Part shown: piece by piece, positions 7,726 to 15,652 of the stretch
Numbering within the stretch: position 1 is the stretch's first letter
Layout of the letters: each line of letters begins with the position of its first letter
Origin: Exilibacterium sp.
Lineage (GTDB): Bacteria > Pseudomonadota > Gammaproteobacteria > Pseudomonadales > Cellvibrionaceae
Assembly: GCA_028280195.1 (NCBI GenBank)
Contig: JANQMH010000019.1
Span: 1 to 55,756, forward strand
Length of the DNA: 55,756 bases
Reading direction: 5' to 3'
The notes under the pieces: generated by a model
The model's database searches: none
Told to the model about the DNA's origin: nothing
Seen by the model: only the letters and a program-made list of their open reading frames with translations
Program-made: the position numbers and the translations under genes

Positions 7726-8886
7726 ATGAATTTTCGTCTCAATGAAGAGCAGCTGGCGCTGCAGAAGGTGGCCCGGGATTTCGCCCGCCGGGAGCTGACG
7801 GCGCTGGCACAAGAGCTGGAGCAGAGCGCGGAGCCGCCGCCGCGGGCGCTGCTCGAGCGCTATGCGCAGCTGGGTTTTCTCGGCATCAACGTGCCCGAAG
7901 CGCTGGGCGGCGTCGGTCTCGGCAATCTCGAGGCGCTGCTGGTGATCGAGGAATTCGCCAAGGTGTCCTCGGCTGTGGCCTTTCCGGTATTTGAATCCTG
8001 TGTCGGCCCGGTCAAGGCCATCGAGCGCTTTGCCGCGGCCTCGCTGGCCGAGCGGGTGGTGCCGGCGGTATGCCGGGGCGAAAGCATTGTTGCCGTGGCC
8101 ATGTCGGAGCCGGATGCCGGCTCCGCACTGACCGATCTCAGCACCCGGGCGCGTATCGATGGCGATATTGTGCGCCTCAACGGCACCAAGCGCTGGTGTT
8201 CCGGCGGCGGCCACGCCGATGGCTATGTAGTGTACTGCCGCCTGTCCGATGAGCCCGGCGCCAGGGGTATCGGGGCGGTGTATGTGGAAAAGGAAACCGC
8301 GGGATTGAGCTTCGGCCCGCAGGAAAGCCTGATGGGCTTTCGCGGCGTGCCGTCGGCGGATTTGTTTTTCGACCATGTGGAACTGCCGCTGGACCATATC
8401 GTGGTGCCGGCCGGCGGTTTCAAAAAGCTGATGGAGGCCTTCGACCTGGAGCGCTGCGGCAACGCCACCATGGCGCTGGGTCAGGCCTCCGGCGCCCTGG
8501 CCGAGGTGCTCGATTACGTACAGGAACGCAGGCAATTCGGCAAGCCCATCGTCGAGTTCCAGGCGGTGCAGATCAAGCTGGCGGAAATGGCCATGCGGGT
8601 GGAGGCGGCGCGCCTGCTGATCCACCGCGCCGCCTGTAACGCCGAGGAGGGGCTGCCCAGCGTCGGCGACTCCTCCATCGCCAAATGCTTTGCCAATGAG
8701 ATAGCCCGCGAGGTCACCGGCCACGCCGTGCAGTTGATGGGCGCCTACGGCTACTCCAAAGAGTTTCCCATGGAGCGCCGCCTGCGCGACGCCTGGGGCT
8801 GGGGTATCGCCGGCGGTGCGGTGGATATTCAGAAGGTCAATATCGCCAGCGCCCTGGTCGGCAGGCGCTTTGACCAGCGGCGCTAG
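7726..8886 (+). CDS. Acyl-CoA dehydrogenase
   Basis: A 386-residue flavoenzyme with the three-domain acyl-CoA dehydrogenase layout: FAD/substrate motif VAMSEPDAGS, C-terminal helices with ERRQFGKPIVEFQ, and QLMGAYGYSKEFPMERRLRD. It would desaturate an acyl-CoA and pass electrons to ETF. The usual catalytic glutamate of the YEGT motif is absent (G363 in GIAGGA). A glutamate at E242 (FDLERCG) matches the position used by isovaleryl- and long-chain acyl-CoA dehydrogenases, which may indicate a branched or bulky substrate. It is alone on its strand, with AAGGAAA ten bases before the ATG. Confidence 0.88.
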   Translation: MNFRLNEEQLALQKVARDFARRELTALAQELEQSAEPPPRALLERYAQLGFLGINVPEALGGVGLGNLEALLVIEEFAKVSSAVAFPVFESCVGPVKAIERFAAASLAERVVPAVCRGESIVAVAMSEPDAGSALTDLSTRARIDGDIVRLNGTKRWCSGGGHADGYVVYCRLSDEPGARGIGAVYVEKETAGLSFGPQESLMGFRGVPSADLFFDHVELPLDHIVVPAGGFKKLMEAFDLERCGNATMALGQASGALAEVLDYVQERRQFGKPIVEFQAVQIKLAEMAMRVEAARLLIHRAACNAEEGLPSVGDSSIAKCFANEIAREVTGHAVQLMGAYGYSKEFPMERRLRDAWGWGIAGGAVDIQKVNIASALVGRRFDQRR

Positions 8887-8904
8887 GCGGCAGCCGGTAA
8901 TGGT

Positions 8905-9222
8905 TCAGTCTGCAGCGCTTATGGCAGGTCGAATTGCGGCTGCGTTTATCGCCATTCGAGCGGGTAAAATCCGCGCGATAAAAACGCCATAGGTGCGAGG
9001 CAGATAAAAAATGATATAGGGGTGAATTTCTGCGCGGCGCATTGCCGGCCAAATCTGGTAGGCTGTGTCAGTACCGGAATAGGGGTATGCAGCCAGTTGC
9101 TCGAAGCGGCGACCAATTGCCAGCTGAAATTCAATCGCTCGCGGAATCCCCCAACGCGATTCACCATGATCATATATATCGAGCAAATCTAATTCAGCGT
9201 CCATGCTGAGCCGGTATTCCAT
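8905..9222 (-). CDS. RelE/ParE-family toxin
   Basis: A 105-residue protein with the ParE-like order: an N-terminal strand and helix (YRLSMDAELDLLDIYDHGESRWG), a helix with FEQLAAYPYSGTD, and strands RRAEIHPYIIFYLPRTYGVFIARILPARM. The family blocks translation (RelE) or gyrase (ParE); which applies is not visible. It lies 14 bases downstream of a small antitoxin-like gene. The pair separates the acyl-CoA dehydrogenase from the TonB receptor and looks like a small insertion into the catabolic cluster. Confidence 0.75.
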   Translation of the reverse strand: MEYRLSMDAELDLLDIYDHGESRWGIPRAIEFQLAIGRRFEQLAAYPYSGTDTAYQIWPAMRRAEIHPYIIFYLPRTYGVFIARILPARMAINAAAIRPAISAAD

Positions 9223-9236
9223 GGCCTTGTCAGGAC

Positions 9237-9410
9237 TTAGAAACCGGTAGCTTCACGCCGTCTTCGCCGCCTGGTTTTGAGTCTGTCGATATGGGCTTTG
9301 AAGTCAAAGGCTTTGGTGGGTTCAGGCTGTGTCACTGCCTTTTTGACCAGCTTCCGGCACTTCGCTATATCGATATCGATCTGCTCGTCAGTGATTTGCT
9401 GTTGGGCCAT
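9237..9410 (-). CDS. Small antitoxin of the RelE/ParE-type pair
   Basis: A 57-residue basic-tailed protein (MAQQQITDEQIDIDIAKCRKL ... KTRRRRRREATGF) just upstream of the toxin gene on the same strand. Size, position and spacing fit an antitoxin. I do not recognise a defined DNA-binding fold, so the call rests on context. ATG 9410 is preferred because AAGGA lies upstream; an in-frame ATG at 9422 would add four residues. Confidence 0.6.
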   Translation of the reverse strand: MAQQQITDEQIDIDIAKCRKLVKKAVTQPEPTKAFDFKAHIDRLKTRRRRRREATGF

Positions 9411-9518
9411 AGTCAGTCTCATCCTTGGTTACCACGCCGAGTATAACAGAAAATCCCTTATAGGCCAGAGAGCAGATCTGCCGGCTGCCCGCACAGGGCT
9501 GACATATTGCATCGCCAA

Positions 9519-9534
9519 GGGCTGCAAGCAGCCC
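9519..9534 (-). terminator. Possible hairpin terminator of the TonB receptor gene
   Basis: GGGCTGC-AA-GCAGCCC forms a seven-base-pair stem 15 bases beyond the stop codon of the leftward TonB receptor gene. No clear T-run follows on that strand, so rho-independent termination is only a possibility. Confidence 0.35.
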
Positions 9535-9549
9535 GATAGCGGGTTTAGA

Positions 9550-12000
9550 CTAGTTGCCGAAACTCATCCCAAACTCGATGCCATAAGATCTGGGCTCACC
9601 GTAGTAAGACATGGTCCACAAATCGGCGACGGGCAGTTCACCCACCCGGTACTCCTCGTCGGAGAGATTTCTGCCGAACAGGCGCACAAAGTATTTGTCG
9701 CCGGCGTCGCGATAGGTGACGCTGAGGCTGTACAGGGTTCTCTCGTCGGTGATGCCGTCGTACGCGGGATCGACATTGGAGTAGACAAAAATCGCTTCGT
9801 CCTCGTAGTTGGCGCTGGCCACCCAGGTCAGCGAACCCGACAGCAGCTCGTGCTCGTAGATGGCATCAACACTCCACTGCCATTCGGGCGCACGATTGAC
9901 GTCGCGGTTACTGAGATCGACATCGACAGTGCCATCGAAGTCGGTATCCGCCTGGAAGGTATCGTACTCGGTATCCAGCCAGCCGAAGTTGGCGCGCAAG
10001 GTCAGCTCGTCGGTAACCAGGGCAACCAGTTCGCCCTCCAGTCCCATGGCAGTCACTTCGGCGGCATTGAAAAAGCGGGTTTCCTGAAAGCTGCCGCCGA
10101 AAGGATTGTCGAACACCGCCACCAGGTCGCGCTGGGCATCGGAGTACTCCACATAGAACGCCGCCAGATTCAAGCGCAGGCGGTTGTCGTACAGGTCGCT
10201 CTTGACACCCAGTTCGAAGGAGTCAGCCACTTCCGGATCGGTGGGCGCCGCCGATGCCGGGGTAATCGGTGAGCCGGAGGTGCCGGTCTGGTCGTTGTAG
10301 GCGCCGCTCTTGAAGCCGCGCGCATAGGTAAAGTAGGAAAACACCTGCTGGTTGATCGCATAGCTCAGCGTCGCGCGCCAGGTGGGTTCGCGCCAGTCCT
10401 CACTGTCCGACAGCACCCCGGTAGAATATCTGTCGAAGTCGGCCGCATCCAGCGGCGAGCCGAAGTCCTCCCAGGTGAGGTCGGGATCGAAGCCGCCGTT
10501 GAGCTGCTGAAAGAAAACCTGGTTGCGGCCGATCCAGTCTTTGCTCTCCGCGGTGTAGCGGATACCGGCACCCAGTGACAGGCGCTCGCTGAAATCGTAG
10601 GTAAAATCGGCAAATACCGCCCAGTTATCCGCCTCCTGCTGATTGCACAGTACCTGCGGATTGTTATTCCACCAGGTGGGGTCGCCAAAGGCACTGGTCC
10701 CCAGCCCCAGCAGGTCGAGAAAACCCAGCACCTGCACCACGCAGAAAGTGGTTTCATCATCCTGATAAAAAGCCCCGGCAACGAAATTGAACGGCCCGTC
10801 CAGGTTGGAGGCGATGCGCACTTCCTGCTGGAAGGTTTCACGCTCATCGACGCGCACGGCATCGAACAGCGAATTGGGCCCGACTTCGCCGGTGTAGGTG
10901 GACGGCAGGTAACTTTCCTGCTCGCGGTAACCGGTAACCGAACTGAGGGTGTAGTTGCCGAGTTCCCAATCCAGATTCATATAGTAACCGTCGACATCGA
11001 CCTGGTGACCGTCGGACATGCGCAGCAGTAAATCGTCGCGATTGGTAACACCGCCGCGGTCGAGTTGATCGCCGCTGTCGGCAGTCAGGCCGAGGGCGTT
11101 GAACACCAGTGGCGCAGCGGCCGGCGTGCCGTTGGCGACCGGCGGTGAATCGCCGTCATCGCGCAGGATTTCATACTGCAACAGCGCGGTAAAGTTATCG
11201 CGGGGCTGCCACAGCGCCTTGAGACGGCCGGAGATGGAATCGTCGCCACCGAGATCTTCACCGTTGCCGCGACCGCTTTCCCCCAGTGACGGGTGGGTGG
11301 GATCGAAAGCTGTCACCGGTCCGTAGGAGGAACCGTTTTCCCAGAAGCCGTCGGATTTCACATACAGACCGGCGGCGCGAAACGCCAGCGTATCACTGGC
11401 GCCGAGATTGGCGGCAAGGCGCACTTCGCGGCGGCCAAAACTGGCCAGCCTGGCGTTGACATCCAGCGATGTCTGCTCGAATAGCGGGCGTTTGGTTTTG
11501 ATGTTGATGACACCGCCGGTGGTGTTCTTGCCGAACAGGGTGCCCTGGGGTCCGCGCAGGACTTCCACCTGTTCAATATCGAACATTTCCAGCAACTGGG
11601 TCTGAATATTCGGCAACACAAAATCGTCCACCGTCACCCCGACCTGGGGGTCCTGGTAAACGATAATGGAGGTCTGGCCGACGCCGCGAATGGCAAACGA
11701 GGCGGCGTTGAAGCCGGCGGGTTTGGCGGCGGAAAAATTCGGCACATTGGCGGCAATATCGCCGAGATCACTGGGAACCATCTGCTCGATATCGCGGGTG
11801 GTGATGGCGCTGACCGACACCGGCGTCGACTGCAGGTCGGTTTCCGCGCGGCGGGTGGCGGTCACTCGTATCTCCTCCAGCACCAGGGCCTCCTCGGCGG
11901 CTGCCGGCAGTTGCGGCGCCAGTGCGGCGGCGGCGGCAGCGATCAACGGCAGACGCCTGTGGCAAAATATTCTCGGGTGGGGTTTGTTTATATTTATCAT
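9550..12000 (-). CDS. TonB-dependent receptor
   Basis: An 816-residue outer-membrane receptor. It has a basic N-terminus and an Ala-rich signal peptide (to about residue 36), a TonB-box-like LVLEEIRVTATRR and the plug motif VEVLRGPQGTLFGKNTTGGVINIKT. A long beta-barrel follows, ending in an aromatic-rich strand (YGIEFGMSFGN). The N-terminus is the simple type without an STN domain, so it is a transporter rather than a signalling receptor. It lies 100 bases downstream of the E2 gene, probably in the same operon as the 2-oxo-acid dehydrogenase. It may import the compound degraded by this cluster; specificity cannot be read from sequence. Confidence 0.92.
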   Translation of the reverse strand: MININKPHPRIFCHRRLPLIAAAAAALAPQLPAAAEEALVLEEIRVTATRRAETDLQSTPVSVSAITTRDIEQMVPSDLGDIAANVPNFSAAKPAGFNAASFAIRGVGQTSIIVYQDPQVGVTVDDFVLPNIQTQLLEMFDIEQVEVLRGPQGTLFGKNTTGGVINIKTKRPLFEQTSLDVNARLASFGRREVRLAANLGASDTLAFRAAGLYVKSDGFWENGSSYGPVTAFDPTHPSLGESGRGNGEDLGGDDSISGRLKALWQPRDNFTALLQYEILRDDGDSPPVANGTPAAAPLVFNALGLTADSGDQLDRGGVTNRDDLLLRMSDGHQVDVDGYYMNLDWELGNYTLSSVTGYREQESYLPSTYTGEVGPNSLFDAVRVDERETFQQEVRIASNLDGPFNFVAGAFYQDDETTFCVVQVLGFLDLLGLGTSAFGDPTWWNNNPQVLCNQQEADNWAVFADFTYDFSERLSLGAGIRYTAESKDWIGRNQVFFQQLNGGFDPDLTWEDFGSPLDAADFDRYSTGVLSDSEDWREPTWRATLSYAINQQVFSYFTYARGFKSGAYNDQTGTSGSPITPASAAPTDPEVADSFELGVKSDLYDNRLRLNLAAFYVEYSDAQRDLVAVFDNPFGGSFQETRFFNAAEVTAMGLEGELVALVTDELTLRANFGWLDTEYDTFQADTDFDGTVDVDLSNRDVNRAPEWQWSVDAIYEHELLSGSLTWVASANYEDEAIFVYSNVDPAYDGITDERTLYSLSVTYRDAGDKYFVRLFGRNLSDEEYRVGELPVADLWTMSYYGEPRSYGIEFGMSFGN

Positions 12001-12100
12001 GGCCCTGTCTCATCAAATAAATTATCTGCTTATGCTTATCGAACGACTGTCACTCTCCTCAAGGTTTACTGTGTTATGCAAGGCCTCCTTTCCGCCATCG

Positions 12101-13345
12101 CTAGCGAAATTCCGCCGCCTCTATTGCGGCGACCAGGGTGTTGAGAAAGGCGGCGCCGGCGGCGCCGTCGATTACCCGGTGATCACAGGACAGCGTCAGC
12201 GTCACCACCGGCGCCATCTGCCAGTCGCCACCGCGCTCGACGACCGCACCGTGTACGGCACCCACGGCGAGAATCGCAACCTGGGGCGGATTGATAATGG
12301 CGGCAAACTCCCGCACGCCGAGCATGCCGAGATTGGAAACCGTAAAGGTTGCATCTTTGAGATCGCCGGCAGCCAGCCCGCCCTGCCTGGCCTTATCGAT
12401 CTGGCTGCGCAGGCGGCCGGCAAATTCGCCGGCTGCAAGACTGTCGGCACCGTGCACCACCGGGGTCAGCAAACCGCGTTCGGTAGCGACCGCGGCGGCG
12501 AGATTGACCTGCTTGTACTGGCGCAGCTCGCCGTCTTCATAGCGGCTGTTGAGCGCCGGATGTTCCGGCAGCGCGCGGGCAACGGCAAACATCAGCGCGG
12601 CATTGAGGCTGAGGCCGCCGGCCGCGCGGGACAGCCCCTGCAGGGCTTCGACCCCGGCATCGGCTGTCAGATAAAAATGCGGCAGTCCGGGCTTGGCGGC
12701 CAGCAGTCGCTCGGCGGCGCGCCGGCGGGTGGCGTTAAGGTCGATCCGTTCAAACACCGCAGCGGCACTGTCGGACCGGGCCGGCGGCGGCTGGCTCTCG
12801 CCCGCGGCCGCCGCGCGCACATCGTCCTTGGTAATACGCCCGCGATTGCCGCTGCCTGTTAGCCGCGTTAAATCGACACCCAGTTGCTCCGCCAAACGCC
12901 GCACCACCGGGCTGGTTTTCGCCGGCGCATGATCACCGCCGATACCGCTCCCGGCGCTGGCGGCCGCGTCGGCCGGGGCAGCGGCCAGCGGCGCCGAAGT
13001 AGCGGGTTCGATGCTGGCGCCGGCAGCGGCGGGTTCGAAGCTGGCATCGGCGGGTTTAAACCCGGCAATGAACTGCTCGACCACCCCCGTATCGGTTTGC
13101 GCCGCCGCCACTACACCGATCAGCGCACCCACCGGCAGGGTTTCGCCGCTCTGTGCCAGCTGCCTGACCAGCACGCCGCTGGCCGGGGCCTCCAGTTCGT
13201 TGATGATCTTGTCGGTTTCAAACTCGGCCAGGGCCATACCGCGCTGCACCGCCTGCCCCTCCTCCACCAGCCAGGCGGTCAGCGTACCTTCCTGCATCTC
13301 AATGCCCCACTTGGGCACGGTAACGGCGGTCACCGGCGCGCTCAT
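12101..13345 (-). CDS. Dihydrolipoamide acyltransferase, E2 of a 2-oxo-acid dehydrogenase complex
   Basis: 414 residues in the standard E2 order. An N-terminal lipoyl domain carries the lipoylated K46 (EFETDKIINE). An Ala-rich linker leads to a peripheral-subunit-binding domain (VVRRLAEQLGVDLTRLTGSGNRGRITKDDV, ~145-180). The C-terminal catalytic domain ends with H389/D393 (DHRVIDG). It would transfer the acyl group from E1 to CoA. The start overlaps the E1beta stop by four bases (ATGA). No lipoamide dehydrogenase (E3) is encoded nearby, so a shared housekeeping E3 is presumably used. Confidence 0.92.
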   Translation of the reverse strand: MSAPVTAVTVPKWGIEMQEGTLTAWLVEEGQAVQRGMALAEFETDKIINELEAPASGVLVRQLAQSGETLPVGALIGVVAAAQTDTGVVEQFIAGFKPADASFEPAAAGASIEPATSAPLAAAPADAAASAGSGIGGDHAPAKTSPVVRRLAEQLGVDLTRLTGSGNRGRITKDDVRAAAAGESQPPPARSDSAAAVFERIDLNATRRRAAERLLAAKPGLPHFYLTADAGVEALQGLSRAAGGLSLNAALMFAVARALPEHPALNSRYEDGELRQYKQVNLAAAVATERGLLTPVVHGADSLAAGEFAGRLRSQIDKARQGGLAAGDLKDATFTVSNLGMLGVREFAAIINPPQVAILAVGAVHGAVVERGGDWQMAPVVTLTLSCDHRVIDGAAGAAFLNTLVAAIEAAEFR

Positions 13346-14343
13346 TGCAGCACCTCTTTGATCGCCGCGGCGATATGGGCCGGGCCGGGCACATAAGCCC
13401 GCTCCAGTTCGCGCGCGAACGGCACCGGCGTATGCGGCGCCGTCACCAGTTTTATCGGCGCCTTGAGGGAGTGAAAGCCCTTGCAGGCCACTATTGCGGC
13501 AATATCCGCGGCGACGCTGCAGCGCGGGTTGGATTCATCGACCACCACCAGGCGGCCGGTATTTTCCACGCTGTCCAGAATGGTTTCCTCGTCCAGCGGC
13601 GACACCGTGCGCGGGTCGATCAGGTCGGCGCTGATGCCTTCCGCCGCCAGAGAGTCCAGCGCTTTTTCGGCAAACCCCACCATCCTGGCCAGCGCCACGA
13701 CAGTGACATCGTCACCCTCGCGCACCAGTTCGGCTTCACCGAAGTTGATGGTGTAGTCCTCGTCAGGCACCTCGCATTTGCGCGGGTACAGTGCTTTGTG
13801 CTCGAAAAACATCACCGGGTCGTCATCGCGAATGGCGGTGGCCAGCAGGCCTTTGGCGTCATAGGCGTTGGACGGAATCACCACCTTGAGCCCCGGCACC
13901 GCGGTTAAAAAAGGATAGATGGTCTGGGAGTGCTGCGCCGCCATATTCATACCGGCGCCGGTCGGCAGGCGCACCACCACCGGGGTGGTGGTCTTGCCGC
14001 CAAACATATAGCGGAACTTCGCCATCTGGTTGAAGATCTGGTCAAAGGAGACGCCGACAAAATCGGCGAACATCAACTCCGCCACCGGTCGCAACCCCGC
14101 CAGCGCGGCGCCGCCGGCCGCACCCATGATCGCTGACTCGGAAATCGGCGTATCGATAACCCGCTGCTCGCCAAACTCACCGATCAAACCGGCGGTAACA
14201 CCGAATACACCGCCGGCCGCATCGCGCTTGCCGGAGCTGCCGCCGGCGCCGCCGGAGACATCCTCACCGAGAACGATGACACTGTCGTCGCGGCGCATCT
14301 CCTGTGCCAGGGTCTGGTTGATTGCTTCGCGATATGACTTCAT
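13342..14343 (-). CDS. 2-oxo-acid/acetoin dehydrogenase E1 component, beta subunit
   Basis: A 333-residue beta subunit of the heterotetrameric thiamine-diphosphate E1 (MKSYREAINQTLAQEMRRDDSVIVLGEDV; FDQIFNQMAKFRYMFGG; VDESNPRCSVAADIAA). It is closest in style to the acetoin/pyruvate dehydrogenase beta subunits of AcoABC-type operons. A Gly/Ser-rich stretch (GGAGGSSGKRDAAGGVFGVT) follows the first domain. ATG 14343 is preferred; an in-frame GTG at 14349 would add two residues. It lies between E1alpha (17 bases upstream) and E2 (4-base overlap). Confidence 0.92.
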   Translation of the reverse strand: MKSYREAINQTLAQEMRRDDSVIVLGEDVSGGAGGSSGKRDAAGGVFGVTAGLIGEFGEQRVIDTPISESAIMGAAGGAALAGLRPVAELMFADFVGVSFDQIFNQMAKFRYMFGGKTTTPVVVRLPTGAGMNMAAQHSQTIYPFLTAVPGLKVVIPSNAYDAKGLLATAIRDDDPVMFFEHKALYPRKCEVPDEDYTINFGEAELVREGDDVTVVALARMVGFAEKALDSLAAEGISADLIDPRTVSPLDEETILDSVENTGRLVVVDESNPRCSVAADIAAIVACKGFHSLKAPIKLVTAPHTPVPFARELERAYVPGPAHIAAAIKEVLQ

Positions 14344-14360
14344 TGCCACCGCCTTTCCCC

Positions 14361-15329
14361 CTAGTAAGAAACGTAGACATCAGTGCAGAGATCGTCCAGC
14401 GCCGGCGCCGGCGCGGCTCTGGCCTCACTGACGGCGCGATCGATCAGGCTGCGAACTTCCGTCTCCACAGCGTCGAGTTGGTCCGGGGCGAGCCAGTCCT
14501 CGGCGTTTACCCGCTGGCGGAAGTTGGCCAGACAGTTCATCGCGCGGCGGTGCTGTTCGACTTCGCCCTTGGCCCGATAGCGCTGCGGGTCGCCCTCAAA
14601 GTGGCCGAAGTAACGGGTAGTGGTACACTCGATGGCACTGGGGCCGCCGCCCTGGCGCGCGCGGGTAACGGCCCGGCCGGCCGCCTCATAAACGGCAAAG
14701 TAGTCACAGCCGTCGACCTTTTCCGCCGCCATACCAAAGCCCGCCGCGCGGCTGGCGATATCCGCACTGCCGACGGCATAGTCTGCACCGGTATGCTCGC
14801 CGTAGCCGTTGTTCTCAAAAATGAATACCGTCGGCAGTTGCAGCACCACGGCGAGATTCATCGCCTCGAATACCGTGCCCTGATTGGAGCCGCCGTCGCC
14901 GGTGAACGACGCGGTCACCTTGCCCCTGCCCTGCAGTTGCGTGGCGATTGCCGCGCCGACAGCGATCGGCGGGCCACCGCCGACGATGGCATTGGCGCCG
15001 AGCATGCCCTTGCTCATGTCGGCAATGTGCATGGAGCCGCCCTTGCCGCCGCAGAGGCCATCGCGGCGGCCGAAAATTTCCTTCATCATGCCGATGACAT
15101 CGCAGCCCTTGGCAATGCAGTGGCCGTGGCCGCGGTGGGTGCTGGCGATATAGTCATCGTCATCGAGGTGGGAGGTGACGCCGACGGCGACAGCTTCCTG
15201 GCCGCTGTACAGATGGCAGAAACCGGCGATATCGCCGCTGGCAACTTCGACGTGAAGGCGTTCTTCAAACTCGCGGATAGTGACCATCTTTCGATAGGCC
15301 GCCAATAACTCCTGCTTGCCTAGTGGCAT
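14361..15329 (-). CDS. 2-oxo-acid/acetoin dehydrogenase E1 component, alpha subunit
   Basis: A 322-residue E1alpha with the thiamine-diphosphate motif GDGGSNQGTVFEAMNLA...FIFENN and the HRGHGHCIAKG and GKGGSMHI loops typical of acetoin dehydrogenase alpha subunits. It would decarboxylate a 2-oxo acid or acetoin-like ketol produced in the pathway. I use ATG 15329, preceded by GGAGGG; the longer open frame upstream has no family resemblance and covers the promoter. It is the first gene of the leftward operon E1alpha-E1beta-E2-TonB receptor. The operon is divergent from a Rieske alpha gene and shares a promoter region with two copies of the cluster operator. Confidence 0.92.
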   Translation of the reverse strand: MPLGKQELLAAYRKMVTIREFEERLHVEVASGDIAGFCHLYSGQEAVAVGVTSHLDDDDYIASTHRGHGHCIAKGCDVIGMMKEIFGRRDGLCGGKGGSMHIADMSKGMLGANAIVGGGPPIAVGAAIATQLQGRGKVTASFTGDGGSNQGTVFEAMNLAVVLQLPTVFIFENNGYGEHTGADYAVGSADIASRAAGFGMAAEKVDGCDYFAVYEAAGRAVTRARQGGGPSAIECTTTRYFGHFEGDPQRYRAKGEVEQHRRAMNCLANFRQRVNAEDWLAPDQLDAVETEVRSLIDRAVSEARAAPAPALDDLCTDVYVSY

Positions 15330-15467
15330 GCCAAACCCTCCGGACACGTTGTCGATACGGACCTTTGTGCTCTTGTACCTTGCGGGACAACACCGCGGCG
15401 CGGTACGACAGGCGCGCCGCAACTGCCCGCAGGCAACACTAGCACCGGCTTGATTTAAATACAACCG

Positions 15468-15489
15468 GCCATGGCTGTTTTTTATTAGA
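15468..15489 (+). promoter_or_regulatory. Cluster operator motif, copy 2
   Basis: GCCATGGCTG followed by TTTTTTATTAGA, identical over 22 bases to the copy 68 bp downstream. It contains the GCCATGGC palindrome and lies between the divergent E1alpha and Rieske genes, upstream of the -35 of the rightward promoter. Confidence 0.7.
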
Positions 15490-15500
15490 GCGAAATTCTG

Positions 15501-15529
15501 TTGACTCGCAAATGGCGCTTCACTAAACT
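15501..15529 (+). promoter_or_regulatory. Sigma-70-like promoter for the second Rieske oxygenase
   Basis: TTGACT (15501-15506) and TAAACT (15524-15529) are separated by exactly 17 bases. Operator copies flank it: one before the -35 and one immediately after the -10, where it would cover the transcription start. That layout suits repression. Confidence 0.55.
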
Positions 15530-15535
15530 CATGCA

Positions 15536-15557
15536 GCCATGGCTGTTTTTTATTAGA
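15536..15557 (+). promoter_or_regulatory. Cluster operator motif, copy 3
   Basis: A second identical 22-base copy of the motif. With its left flank it makes a 12-base perfect palindrome (CAGCCATGGCTG) followed by the T/A tract. It begins seven bases after the proposed -10 box. Confidence 0.7.
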
Positions 15558-15652
15558 ACCGCCTTTGGAGGTTTTGTCTAGCCTTTTTGCCGAGCAATTT
15601 CACCCGCTCCGCCCCGCGGGCGACGCACAGTGAAACCATGCAGGAGTCAACG

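Noticed and set aside
7585-8724. Open frame of 379 codons on the minus strand
   Set aside because: Antisense to the acyl-CoA dehydrogenase and without recognisable domains.
9277-10272. Open frame of 331 codons on the plus strand
   Set aside because: Antisense to the antitoxin gene and the receptor C-terminus; composition is not protein-like.
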